The translations under genes and the position numbers were made by a program. This document shows positions 45,213 through 53,596 of a stretch of DNA of 64,000 bases, one piece after another (within the stretch, counting starts at the first letter, position 1; every line of letters begins with the position of its first letter). Source of the DNA: Oscillibacter sp. (GTDB taxonomy: Bacteria; Bacillota; Clostridia; Oscillospirales; Oscillospiraceae); contig JAAVZX010000048.1 of NCBI GenBank assembly GCA_022791875.1, forward strand, positions 62,001-126,000, given 5' to 3'. The notes below the pieces were generated by a model, which made no database searches, had not been told where the DNA came from, and saw only the letters and a program-made list of their open reading frames with translations.

Positions 45213-46391
45213 ATGAAAAAACGCCTTACCGCCGCCCTCCTGGCCTTGATCCTGTGCCTGGGGCTGATCGTCCCGGCCTCCGCCGCGGGCTTCTCCGACG
45301 TGCCCGCCACCTACATCTTCCACGACGCCATCGCCGGCTGCGTGGAGAAGGGCATCGTCAGCGGCTACGCCGACGGCACCTTCCGCCCCGCCGCCAGCGT
45401 CACCCGCGCCCAGTTCTGCGCCATGCTGGTCCGCGCCTTCTACCCCAGGGAGGATGACGCCTACGCCAAGTGGAAATCCACAGGCTGGTTCCTCCCCGCC
45501 GCCGCCCTTCTGAAAGACAAGGGCGTCATGTTCTACGCAAACGAGTATTGGACCCAGCCCTCCGTCATGAATATCAGCGTCACCCGGGCGGACATGGCGA
45601 AGTTCATCGCCAACGTCATGCAGGAGAAGGGGTACACCGTTTCCGACGCCGCCAAAAGCGCCGCCCAGGCCAAAATCGCCGACTACGCCTCCATCGACGG
45701 ATACTACCAGGACGCGGTTAAAACGGTCTTCGCCCTGGGCATCATCACCGGCTACGCCGACGGCGCCTTCGGCCCCCACGATACCATGACCCGCGGGCAG
45801 GGCGCGGTGGTGATCTCCCGCATGGCCCAGTGCATGTCCGCCGGGTCCGGGACCCCCGTGCCCGTCCCGGAGCAGACGGAGGCCCCCACGGTGCTCAGCA
45901 GCGGAAAGGCGGTCACGGAGGAAAACGTTCTGGAGATCATCAACGGCCTCCGGGACGCCTACCCGGAGGATGTGGATTTCTCCGAGGGCTACACCCTGGG
46001 CAACTCCAGCCCCGTCCGCACCGTCACCCATCCCTACCCCAGGGCTGAGGACCCCAACACCCACACCAGCAACCGCATCGGCTGCGGGGCCTGGGCCACC
46101 CTAGTCAGCGACGCCGTCTTCAGCCAGAACGGCTTCCCGCCCCGGAAGGTCCCCCTCACCGAGGCCCGCCCCGGCGACGTCATGGTCCAGCTCAACGCCG
46201 CCGGGCAGCTCGTCCACGTCACCTCCATCCTCTCCCGCCCCCAGACGGACAAGGACGGAAAAGTCACCTTCACCGTCTCCCAGGCGTCCACCCGCGGCCA
46301 GAGCGTCTACCGCATCCACTGGGACTCCCCATACTCCTGGAAGCAGGGCGATCCATACACCTACGATATTTACACCCGCTACCCCGCGTGA
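45213..46391 (+). CDS. SLH-domain protein, paralogue of upstream gene
   Basis: A 392-residue paralogue with the same order: signal peptide ending ASAAG, SLH repeats (FSDVPATYIFHDAI, GYADGTFRPAASVTRAQ, GYADGAFGPHDTMTRGQ), a short Pro/Glu linker, and a C-terminal domain with Cys in IGCGAWATLVSDAVF, PGDVMVQL and His in LVHVTSIL. Both paralogues end in TRYPA. They are a tandem duplication in one operon, with AAGGAG before this ATG. Likely a wall-bound peptidase or amidase; the substrate is unknown. Confidence 0.82.
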   Translation: MKKRLTAALLALILCLGLIVPASAAGFSDVPATYIFHDAIAGCVEKGIVSGYADGTFRPAASVTRAQFCAMLVRAFYPREDDAYAKWKSTGWFLPAAALLKDKGVMFYANEYWTQPSVMNISVTRADMAKFIANVMQEKGYTVSDAAKSAAQAKIADYASIDGYYQDAVKTVFALGIITGYADGAFGPHDTMTRGQGAVVISRMAQCMSAGSGTPVPVPEQTEAPTVLSSGKAVTEENVLEIINGLRDAYPEDVDFSEGYTLGNSSPVRTVTHPYPRAEDPNTHTSNRIGCGAWATLVSDAVFSQNGFPPRKVPLTEARPGDVMVQLNAAGQLVHVTSILSRPQTDKDGKVTFTVSQASTRGQSVYRIHWDSPYSWKQGDPYTYDIYTRYPA

Positions 46392-46409
46392 CCCCGGCCT
46401 GAAAAACGG

Positions 46410-46435
46410 CGCGGCCCTGGAGCCGCGTCCTTTTT
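46410..46435 (+). terminator. Probable terminator after SLH pair
   Basis: A six-bp stem CGCGGC/GCCGCG with a six-base loop and TCCTTTTT. Short, but followed by a T run. Confidence 0.55.
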
Positions 46436-46472
46436 CCGCGGTACGCAGTCTATACAGAAAGGATATAGAGAT

Positions 46473-47861
46473 ATGAACGATAACAAACAGCAATCACCCA
46501 GTCCCGGAGGCACCGCCCGGGAAAACAAGATGGGCACCATGCCCATTCCGCCCCTCCTGGCGGGCATGGCCGTGCCCATTATGATCTCCATGCTGGTCCA
46601 GGCGCTGTACAACGTCGTCGACAGCATCTTCGTGGCCCGCCTGAGCCAGGACGCCCTGAACGCCGTGTCCCTGGCCTTCCCCCTCCAGAATTTAATGATC
46701 GCCGTAGGCGGCGGCACGGGGGTAGGCATGAACGCCCTTCTCTCCCGCTCCCTGGGGGAGAAGAATCAGGACATGGCCGACCGCGCCGCCAACACCGGCA
46801 TTTTCCTCACCATTTGCAGCGGCGTGATCTTCGGCATTTTCGGCCTGCTGTTCTCCCGCCTCTTCTTCCTGGCCCAGACAGACATCCAGGCCATTGTGGA
46901 CTACGGCACGGCCTACGCCACCATCTGCCTGGGGCTCTCCATCGGCATTTTCAGCCAGTTCTGCTTCGAGAGAATGCTCCAGTCCACGGGCCGCACCACC
47001 CTCTCCATGCTGACCCAGCTCATGGGCGCAGTGATCAACATCATCATGGACCCGATTCTGATTTTCGGCCTCTTCGGCTTCCCGCGGATGGAAGTGGCGG
47101 GCGCGGCGGCGGCTACTGTTCTGGGGCAGCTGATCGCGGCTCTTGTGGGCCTGGTGATCAATCTCAAGTGCAACAAGGACGTGCATATCAGCCTCCGGCG
47201 CATCCGGCTGGACAAGCCTGTGGTCCGGGAGATTTACCGGGTGGGCCTCCCGTCGATCATCATGCAGTCCATCGGCTCCGTCATGACCTTCGGCCTGAAT
47301 AAGATTCTGATCTCCTTCACGGACACCGCCACGGCGGTTTTCGGCGCGTATTTTAAGCTGCAAAGTTTCATTTTCATGCCCGTCTTCGGCCTCAACAACG
47401 GCATGGTCCCCATTGTCTCCTACAACTACGGCGCCCAGCGCATGGACCGAGTCCGCAAGACGGTCCGGCTGACGATTGCCACCGCGATTTGCATTATGTG
47501 CGCCGGTTTCATAGCGTTCCAGACGATTCCGGACATATTGCTGAACTTTTTCACCCCGTCGGACGAAATGCTCTCCATAGGCAGCCAGGCCCTCCGGATC
47601 ATCAGCTTCCATTTCCCCCTGGCAGGCTTCTGCATCATAGCAGGCTCCGTCTGCCAGGCCATCGGCAACCCCTTCTACAGCCTCATCGTCTCCGTCTGCC
47701 GCCAACTGGTAGTCCTCCTCCCCGCCGCCTGGCTCCTGGCCCAGACAGGCCGCCTCGAACTGGTCTGGCTCGCCTTCCCCATCGCCGAACTCATGTCCCT
47801 CCTCCTCAGCTCCATCTTCCTCCGCCGCACCTTCAAATCCGCCGACGCGCGGACGGCGTGA
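46473..47861 (+). CDS. MATE family efflux transporter
   Basis: A 462-residue MATE (MatE) transporter with about twelve membrane segments in two similar halves. PLLAGMAVPIMISMLVQALYN (about 21-41) with VDSIFVARLS is the typical first repeat, and GLPSIIMQSIGSVM starts the second. Such proteins export drugs or metabolites with Na+ or H+; the substrate is not predictable. GAAAGGA precedes the ATG. A mosaic element follows the stop. Confidence 0.9.
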   Translation: MNDNKQQSPSPGGTARENKMGTMPIPPLLAGMAVPIMISMLVQALYNVVDSIFVARLSQDALNAVSLAFPLQNLMIAVGGGTGVGMNALLSRSLGEKNQDMADRAANTGIFLTICSGVIFGIFGLLFSRLFFLAQTDIQAIVDYGTAYATICLGLSIGIFSQFCFERMLQSTGRTTLSMLTQLMGAVINIIMDPILIFGLFGFPRMEVAGAAAATVLGQLIAALVGLVINLKCNKDVHISLRRIRLDKPVVREIYRVGLPSIIMQSIGSVMTFGLNKILISFTDTATAVFGAYFKLQSFIFMPVFGLNNGMVPIVSYNYGAQRMDRVRKTVRLTIATAICIMCAGFIAFQTIPDILLNFFTPSDEMLSIGSQALRIISFHFPLAGFCIIAGSVCQAIGNPFYSLIVSVCRQLVVLLPAAWLLAQTGRLELVWLAFPIAELMSLLLSSIFLRRTFKSADARTA

Positions 47862-47897
47862 CGGGGGCCGTGCGGGGGGCTGCCAGCGGGGCTTCCC

Positions 47898-48111
47898 GCC
47901 TCCGGCGGCTTCCTTTTCTCGAGAGAAAAGGAAGCGAAAAGAGCTTTAACGCGACGCGAATCTGGTGGTTGTTATGGCGTATGCGCCGGAACCGGGTGCC
48001 TGCGTGCGGAACCTTTCAGGTCCCGCAGGGTTTATTTTCCACGACCACCAGGGCTGTTGGGATACACACCGTAGGGGCGGACCTATGTGTCCGCCCTTCC
48101 CCCGCACCCAC
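47898..48111 (-). repeat. Mosaic element, reverse E-F-G-T
   Basis: Core GCCTCCGGCGGC (47898-47909), reverse T, reverse G variant (CGCGACGCGAATCTGGTGG), F hairpin GGAACCTTTCAGGTCCC (about 48009-48025), then a reverse E with GTAGGGGCGG. Confidence 0.85.
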
Positions 48112-48343
48112 CAGAGCCGCGATCGGCATACCCAGCTTCCGCGAGGAGATGTGAGAGCGAAGCGGCTCACATGTCTACAGAACCCCCGCGCATTCCAACG
48201 CACCCGGATCTCCCCCGCATCCCCGTGCGCTCCCCCGCACCCCAAAAAGATAAATTCCACTTTGTCCAAGAACCCCCGTAGGAACCAGCCTCCGCGACCG
48301 CCCCACCGCCCATAGAACACACACACCCCACGAAAGGAGCCAT
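48112..48343. other. Spacer before tex
   Basis: This 232-bp stretch has no credible gene. It has a hairpin ATGTGAG (48149-48155)/CTCACAT (48166-48172) and a C-rich run up to the tex ribosome site GAAAGGAG. No clear promoter was found. Confidence 0.5.
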
Positions 48344-50506
48344 ATGGAAACAATCATCACCCAACTCTCCCAGGAACTGAACCAACCCGCCCAATACGTA
48401 GAAAACGTAATCCGCCTCCTGGACGAAGGCAACACCATCCCCTTCATAGCCCGCTACCGCAAGGAGCTCCACGGCGCCATGGACGACACCGCCCTCCGCA
48501 CCCTGGAGGAACGCCTCAGCTACCTCCGCGGCCTCCAGGAGCGCCGCGAGGCCGTCAAGAACGCGATCGAGGAACAGGGCAAGCTCACCGAAGACCTCGC
48601 CGCCGCCATCGACAAAGCCGCCACCCTGGCGGAAGTGGAAGACCTCTACCGCCCCTACAAGCAGAAGCGCCGCACCCGCGCCACCATGGCCCGCGAAAAG
48701 GGCCTGGCCCCGCTGGCGGAACTGCTTTTCGCCCAGGCCCCGGACTGCCCCGATCCCATGGAGGAAGCCGCGAACTACGTGGACCCGGAAAAAGGCGTCG
48801 AAACCCCGGAGGACGCCCTTGCAGGCGCGAACGACATTGTTGCCGAGCTTCTCAGCGACGACGCGGACCTCCGCAAAATCCTCCGCAGCCTCCTGGAGCG
48901 GAACGGAAGTCTCCGAAGCGCTGCCGCCACGGAGGAAGACAGCGTGTACAGGCTCTACTATGACTTCACGCAGTCCCTCTCCCGGATGCAGGGCCACCAG
49001 GTTCTTGCCATCAACCGCGGCGAGAAGGAGGGCCTGCTGAAAGTCTCCGTAGAACTGGACCGCGACCTGGCCCTCCGGACCCTGCGGCGCAAAGTGGTGA
49101 TCCCGGGAAGCCGCGCCATGGAGTTCGTAAAAGCGGCGGCAGAGGACGCCTACGACCGCCTGATTTTCCCCTCCCTGGAGCGGGAGGCCCGCAGCGCCCT
49201 GACGGAAACCGCCTGCGAGGGAGCCATCGGCCAATTTGCCCTGAATCTGAAACCCCTGCTCATGCAGCCCCCGGTAAAGGGCAAGGTGACCATGGGCCTG
49301 GACCCGGGCTACCGGATGGGCTGTAAGGTCGCCGTAGTAGACGGCACCGGGAAGGTCCTGGACACAGCGGTAGTCTACCCCACCTACGGCGAGCGGCAGA
49401 AGAAAGAGGCCATCGCGGCCCTGTCGAAGCTGGTCCAGAAGCACGGCGTAGAGCACATTGCCATCGGCAACGGCACCGCCAGCCGCGAGACGGAGCAAAT
49501 GGCGGTAGAGCTGATCCACGAGCTGAGCGCCGCAGGGCGGACCGTCAGCTACATGATCGTCTCCGAGGCAGGCGCGTCGGTCTACTCCGCCAGCCCCCTG
49601 GCCGCTGAGGAATTCCCGCAGTATGACGTAAACCTGCGTTCCGCAGTCTCGATAGCGCGGCGCTTGCAGGACCCCCTCGCAGAGCTGGTAAAAATCGATC
49701 CGAAAGCCATCGGAGTTGGTCAATACCAGCACGATATGCCCCCCAAGCGCTTAGACGAAGCCTTGGGCGGCGTAGTAGAGGACTGCGTAAACGCGGTAGG
49801 CGTAGACGTAAACACGGCCTCCCCGTCCCTGCTCCAGCGCGTCTCCGGCCTGACAGCCGCGACGGCAAAAAACCTGGTAGCGTACCGGGAAGCCAACGGC
49901 CCCTTCACGTCCCGCAAGCAGATCCTGAAAGTGCCGAAGCTGGGCCCGAAAGCGTTCCAGCAGTGCGCAGGCTTCCTGCGTGTCCCGGAGAGCAAGTCAG
50001 TCCTGGACAACACCGCCGTCCACCCCGAGAGCTACGGCGCAGCGGAAAAGCTGCTCACCCTCACCGGCCACAGCCTGGCGGACGTAAAAGCAGGCAAGCT
50101 GTCGGGTCTGCCGGACCAGGTAGCGGCCTACGGCGAGGAAAAAGCAGCGGAGGAAGCAGGCGTCGGCGTCCCGACCCTGCGGGATGTCATCGGCGAACTG
50201 ATGAAGCCGGGCCGCGACATCCGCGACGACCTCCCCAAGCCCGTCCTGCGCACGGACGTACTGGAGATGAAGGACCTGAAACCGGGAATGGTCCTGACGG
50301 GCACGGTCCGGAACGTGATCGATTTCGGCGTATTTGTAGACATCGGCGTCCACCAGGATGGCCTGGTCCACATATCGCAGGTAGCGGACCGCTTCATCAA
50401 GCACCCGTCGGAGGTCGTCTCCGTAGGAGACGTAGTAAAGGTAGTAGTCCTGGAAGCCGACGAGAAAAAGAAACGCATTTCCCTGTCCATGAAACAGGCA
50501 AAGTAA
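48344..50506 (+). CDS. tex: Tex family S1 RNA-binding protein
   Basis: A 720-residue Tex (YhgF) nucleic-acid-binding protein linked to transcription and RNA quality control. The N-terminal helical region is followed by a YqgF-like RNase H fold beginning MGLDPGYRMGCKVAV (about 323-337), helix-hairpin-helix motifs (ASPSLLQRVSGL, ILKVPKLGPKAFQQC), and a C-terminal S1 domain (TGTVRNVIDFGVFVDIG). Length is normal. It ends at a bidirectional terminator shared with the ferredoxin gene. Confidence 0.96.
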   Translation: METIITQLSQELNQPAQYVENVIRLLDEGNTIPFIARYRKELHGAMDDTALRTLEERLSYLRGLQERREAVKNAIEEQGKLTEDLAAAIDKAATLAEVEDLYRPYKQKRRTRATMAREKGLAPLAELLFAQAPDCPDPMEEAANYVDPEKGVETPEDALAGANDIVAELLSDDADLRKILRSLLERNGSLRSAAATEEDSVYRLYYDFTQSLSRMQGHQVLAINRGEKEGLLKVSVELDRDLALRTLRRKVVIPGSRAMEFVKAAAEDAYDRLIFPSLEREARSALTETACEGAIGQFALNLKPLLMQPPVKGKVTMGLDPGYRMGCKVAVVDGTGKVLDTAVVYPTYGERQKKEAIAALSKLVQKHGVEHIAIGNGTASRETEQMAVELIHELSAAGRTVSYMIVSEAGASVYSASPLAAEEFPQYDVNLRSAVSIARRLQDPLAELVKIDPKAIGVGQYQHDMPPKRLDEALGGVVEDCVNAVGVDVNTASPSLLQRVSGLTAATAKNLVAYREANGPFTSRKQILKVPKLGPKAFQQCAGFLRVPESKSVLDNTAVHPESYGAAEKLLTLTGHSLADVKAGKLSGLPDQVAAYGEEKAAEEAGVGVPTLRDVIGELMKPGRDIRDDLPKPVLRTDVLEMKDLKPGMVLTGTVRNVIDFGVFVDIGVHQDGLVHISQVADRFIKHPSEVVSVGDVVKVVVLEADEKKKRISLSMKQAK

Positions 50507-50510
50507 AGAA

Positions 50511-50534
50511 AAAGAGGCGGACCCCCGCCTCTTT
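50511..50534. terminator. Bidirectional terminator tex/ferredoxin
   Basis: A ten-bp stem AAAGAGGCGG (50511-50520) and CCGCCTCTTT (50525-50534), flanked by A and T runs on the two sides, works for both convergent genes. Confidence 0.85.
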
Positions 50535-50536
50535 TC

Positions 50537-50719
50537 TCACAAAGAAACCCGGATAGCATTCACCGGACACCCGTTCGCCGCATCAGAAACCCGCGAATTC
50601 CGCCCCTCAGGCTGAGCAATAACCGCAGACACCTTCCCCACAATCCGAAACACCTCCGGCGCAGCATAAGCACACATCCCGCACCCAATACAGCGCGTCG
50701 AATCAACGGTAACAGTCAT
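50537..50719 (-). CDS. Ferredoxin, one [4Fe-4S] cluster
   Basis: A 60-residue small ferredoxin. CIGCGMC (residues 10-16) gives three cluster ligands and the fourth Cys is in NGCPVNAI near the C-terminus; only one cluster is possible. The true start is ATG at 50719, preceded by GGGGGG; the frame further upstream is repeat sequence. Electron carrier; partner unknown. It has its own promoter. Confidence 0.9.
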   Translation of the reverse strand: MTVTVDSTRCIGCGMCAYAAPEVFRIVGKVSAVIAQPEGRNSRVSDAANGCPVNAIRVSL

Positions 50720-50750
50720 AGCAGTTCCCCCCATCAATAGATCTGCTTCT

Positions 50751-50779
50751 ACTATAACGGATGTGGGACGGTTTGTCCA
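50751..50779 (-). promoter_or_regulatory. Ferredoxin promoter
   Basis: Minus-strand TGGACA (50774-50779), 17 bases, TATAGT (50751-50756). Confidence 0.72.
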
Positions 50780-50795
50780 GTGCAATACGGGGGAT

Positions 50796-50943
50796 GCCTC
50801 CGGCGGGTTACTTTTTCTTGAAAGAAAAAGTAACCAAAAAGAACTTTTTAATACCGCTCTGCGGCGTGAGGTTGTTAAGGCTTCCCGCACGGTAACGCGG
50901 CAGTTGCGTATGTGGTCCTTACCTCGATCGAGGTAAGGACCAC
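50796..50943 (-). repeat. Mosaic element, reverse H-G-T
   Basis: Core GCCTCCGGCGGG (50796-50807), T hairpin with GGTTACTTTTTCTT arms, reverse G, and a perfect 32-bp palindrome H with half GTGGTCCTTACCTCGA (50912-50943). Confidence 0.87.
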
Positions 50944-51009
50944 AGGATTTTTTATGTCTCGATAAAAATGGCCGCGTTCCTGAAAGAATGGGGTTCTGCG
51001 GATCTGCGT

Positions 51010-51903
51010 TCAGCCCTCTGAGGAATACTCAAAGCTGGCCCGTGGGTCCGTGCGCTGGAAAAGGAGGCTGTCTCCGTGCCAGAAGCGGTAGCGCACCTTC
51101 GCGCAGAGGCTTTCGTGGATAGTACGCTCCATGCGGCCCTCCACCGGGGCCCGGAGGGCCTGCCTCCGCTCGCTCAGCACCTGCGCCTCCAGGCGGTACT
51201 TCCCTTGGCGGATAACCGCCCCGGAGGGGGACCACGCCTCGATCTTGACGCCCCGGTAGGTCGCCAGGCGGTACTCCCGTCCGCCGCAGAAAACAGAGCA
51301 GATACAGCCAGTGAAGCCGCCCACAGGCAGGGGAACTTTTGCAATGGCAAGCATCAGACTGCCAGGCTCCCTCCCGCCCCAGATGCACTGGGTCCAGAGG
51401 TACGCAGAGGGAAAAGAACGCCCTCTGTCCGTCTCGATATACCCGAGCCCGTTGGAGAAATCCAAGTGCGTCCCGTCCAGCTCCAGAACGCCGTTCAGAG
51501 AATGCCCCATGCTGACGACGCCGTGGGCGCACTGCATTCCCCCGAAAAGCCGAAAGGGCCCCATGATGTCAGAGCGCAGGGCAGTGAAGGGGCCGTAGCG
51601 CAGGGAGCCGCAGAGGGACAGGCCGTCCCGCAGGATGTGGAGGTCAATTCCCTGCTGGCCAAATCCGGACTCCCCAAGCCCTGTTTGAAAGGGACGCTGG
51701 GAGATACGCATCTGCTCCGCCGGGTACTCCAGCCACCACGCCTGATCGTTTGATATGACCTGGAGGGACGCGGTGCGGCGTCCCTGACCGTCGATATGGA
51801 ACGCGGGAATCAGGGCCAGCGTCTGCCCCTGCGGGGTCTGGTGCTTCAGGTACCAGCCTTCAAAATAGGGCCCTTTTTCATTTGTGCCGCGGAAAAAGCG
51901 CAT
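51010..51903 (-). CDS. Tocopherol cyclase-like protein
   Basis: A 297-residue protein of the tocopherol cyclase family. The start FFRGTNEKGPYFEGWYLKHQ and later GPFRLFGGMQCAHGVVSMGH, WTQCIWG and the beta-rich C-terminal half match the family. In plants this family cyclises tocopherol precursors; Firmicutes members have no proven role. No signal peptide. It lies alone next to fucD on the same strand. Confidence 0.78.
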   Translation of the reverse strand: MRFFRGTNEKGPYFEGWYLKHQTPQGQTLALIPAFHIDGQGRRTASLQVISNDQAWWLEYPAEQMRISQRPFQTGLGESGFGQQGIDLHILRDGLSLCGSLRYGPFTALRSDIMGPFRLFGGMQCAHGVVSMGHSLNGVLELDGTHLDFSNGLGYIETDRGRSFPSAYLWTQCIWGGREPGSLMLAIAKVPLPVGGFTGCICSVFCGGREYRLATYRGVKIEAWSPSGAVIRQGKYRLEAQVLSERRQALRAPVEGRMERTIHESLCAKVRYRFWHGDSLLFQRTDPRASFEYSSEG

Positions 51904-51912
51904 GATCGGATC

Positions 51913-51946
51913 ACCCCCGGATTCAGTATTTCCTGAATCCGGGGGT
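51913..51946. other. Hairpin between fucD and cyclase-like gene
   Basis: A 14-bp stem ACCCCCGGATTCAG (51913-51926) and CTGAATCCGGGGGT (51933-51946). The T-rich tail is on the plus-strand side, whereas both flanking genes read minus, so its role as terminator for fucD is uncertain. Confidence 0.6.
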
Positions 51947-51979
51947 TTTATAAGGGTGGTTCAAACTTTTCTATGCTGC

Positions 51980-53215
51980 TCAGTCTATAAAGTCGCAGGA
52001 GCTTCCAGGGTTCTGGGGCGTAATGAACTTCGCGTTTTCCACCATGATGGGGAACCTGAAATATTTCCGCAGATGGGGAATGTACTCCATGAACAGGTGG
52101 GGGTGGTTCAGGCTGATGTGGTTGAAGAGAACCATGTGCTGGTGAATCTGCCCCATGTCTCCGGCGTGGGGGGCCACCGGCACCCTGCACTTTTTGGACA
52201 TCAGGCTGATGAGGATAAATTCGGAGATTCCGCCCACACGGGTGGCGTCCACCTGATTGATGCCGACTGCGCCAGCCTGAAGGTAGTTTTTGAAAACGAC
52301 TTTGTTCGGGACATGCTCGCCTAAGGCGATGCGGGTCTCCGGGAATACTCTCACCAATGTCTGGTGGGCCAGAACATCGTCGGGATCGGTCGGCTCCTCC
52401 ACAAAGAAAGGTTTTCCCCTGTTCAGTTCCCGGATAATGTCCAGGGCTTGGTGCAGCGTCCACTGCTGGTTGCAGTCCACCATGAACTCCGCCCTGCCGC
52501 CGATCACATCCCGCAGAAGAGCGGCGCGGCGAATGTCCACCGCCGGATCCGGGGAGCCCACCTTGAGCTTGACGTATCTGAAGCCCTGATCCAGGGACCG
52601 TCTGGCGTTGTCCGCCACCTTTTCATCGGAGTAATTGAACCAGCCCACAGAGGTGTCATAGGCATCATAACCGGTTTCCAGAACCTTCATGCGCCCGGCC
52701 TTTCCCTCCTCCGCGGCACGGAGAATTCCCAGAGCCTCATTTTTTGTCAGCAGATCTTCGACGTACCGGAAGTCCAGCAGACTCACGATTTCCTCGGGCT
52801 TCAAATCGATCAGCAGCTTCCACAGAGGGACCCCCTTCGTCTTGGCCCACAAGTCAAAGCAGGCGTTCGTGATGCTGGCCACCGCCAGGTGTACGATTCC
52901 CTTGTGGGGCCCCATCCACCGATAGGGGAAATTATCGGACAGGGCCGTAAACACCTTGCCGAACTCCTGCATCAGCTCATTGATTTCCCTGCCAATCAGT
53001 CCGGCGGACATCTCCTGAATCGCGGCGCAGATCAGGTTCGTGCCGGTGCCCAGGGCAAAGGTGATGCCCACGCCGTCGATTTCCGCGTCTGTTTTCAGGC
53101 GGCACACGCCGTAAGAATATTGGCTGTTTCGATTGATGGCGTCCTGCCCTGCGCCGTCCTCCAGGTCAAACCGGCGGTCCTCTGCCACAACACCGATAAT
53201 TTTTGCAGTCCTCAT
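51980..53215 (-). CDS. L-fuconate dehydratase (enolase superfamily)
   Basis: A 411-residue enolase-superfamily dehydratase close to L-fuconate dehydratase. Family marks are EDGAGQDAINRNSQYSYGV (about 20-38), the catalytic Lys pair in YVKLKVGS, metal ligands in DCNQQW, EEPTDPDD and GEHVP, and the His in PHAGDMGQIHQH. L-fuconate or a similar sugar acid is the likely substrate. ATG at 53215 has AGGAGG. A divergent LacI regulator and an operator-like palindrome lie upstream, so sugar-responsive control is likely. Confidence 0.86.
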   Translation of the reverse strand: MRTAKIIGVVAEDRRFDLEDGAGQDAINRNSQYSYGVCRLKTDAEIDGVGITFALGTGTNLICAAIQEMSAGLIGREINELMQEFGKVFTALSDNFPYRWMGPHKGIVHLAVASITNACFDLWAKTKGVPLWKLLIDLKPEEIVSLLDFRYVEDLLTKNEALGILRAAEEGKAGRMKVLETGYDAYDTSVGWFNYSDEKVADNARRSLDQGFRYVKLKVGSPDPAVDIRRAALLRDVIGGRAEFMVDCNQQWTLHQALDIIRELNRGKPFFVEEPTDPDDVLAHQTLVRVFPETRIALGEHVPNKVVFKNYLQAGAVGINQVDATRVGGISEFILISLMSKKCRVPVAPHAGDMGQIHQHMVLFNHISLNHPHLFMEYIPHLRKYFRFPIMVENAKFITPQNPGSSCDFID

Positions 53216-53249
53216 ATCGTCCTTCCTCCTGTCGTCAAAAAGCGGGTAC

Positions 53250-53274
53250 AAAAATGTTACACGCGTACATTTTT
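53250..53274. promoter_or_regulatory. Operator-like palindrome upstream of fucD
   Basis: AAAAATGT (53250-53257) and ACATTTTT (53267-53274) form an inverted repeat around a CACGCG centre, a LacI-type arrangement, 35 bp before fucD and downstream of its predicted promoter. Confidence 0.6.
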
Positions 53275-53328
53275 GAGGAAAAATTGCGGCCATCTGGATA
53301 ATTGCCTCTGCAATCCTTCTTGTTTTTT

Positions 53329-53357
53329 AGCATAGCAAAACATTTCCCTGGTTGCAA
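53329..53357 (-). promoter_or_regulatory. fucD promoter
   Basis: Minus-strand TTGCAA (53352-53357), 17 bases, TATGCT (53329-53334), placing the operator-like palindrome in the leader. Confidence 0.55.
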
Positions 53358-53490
53358 TTGACAAATTCTCCTAATTATCTCGGATCGTTTTGTATAAAAG
53401 CTCCATTTTCATTGCAACTCCCCCCTTCTTTGTTTAGCTGTTTTTAACAAGCCGTTTCTTTCCTGTTTTTCAATTTTTTTGATGATCCTA

Positions 53491-53520
53491 TTGATTTTTC
53501 CCATCAATTTATGGTATATT
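53491..53520 (+). promoter_or_regulatory. lacI-type regulator promoter
   Basis: TTGATT (53491-53496), 18 bases, TATATT (53515-53520). The -35 and spacer include a TTGAT/ATCAA inverted repeat that may allow autoregulation. Confidence 0.55.
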
Positions 53521-53596
53521 TTATCTGTCATTTCTGAACGCGCGTAATATTCCGGCGCTTGCCAGTACTCTGTAAACAACGGAAGGAGGCTGCCCA

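Noticed and set aside
51913..51946. Terminator for fucD
   Set aside because: The stem is perfect but the T run is on the wrong side for the minus-strand genes; kept as a hairpin of unclear role.
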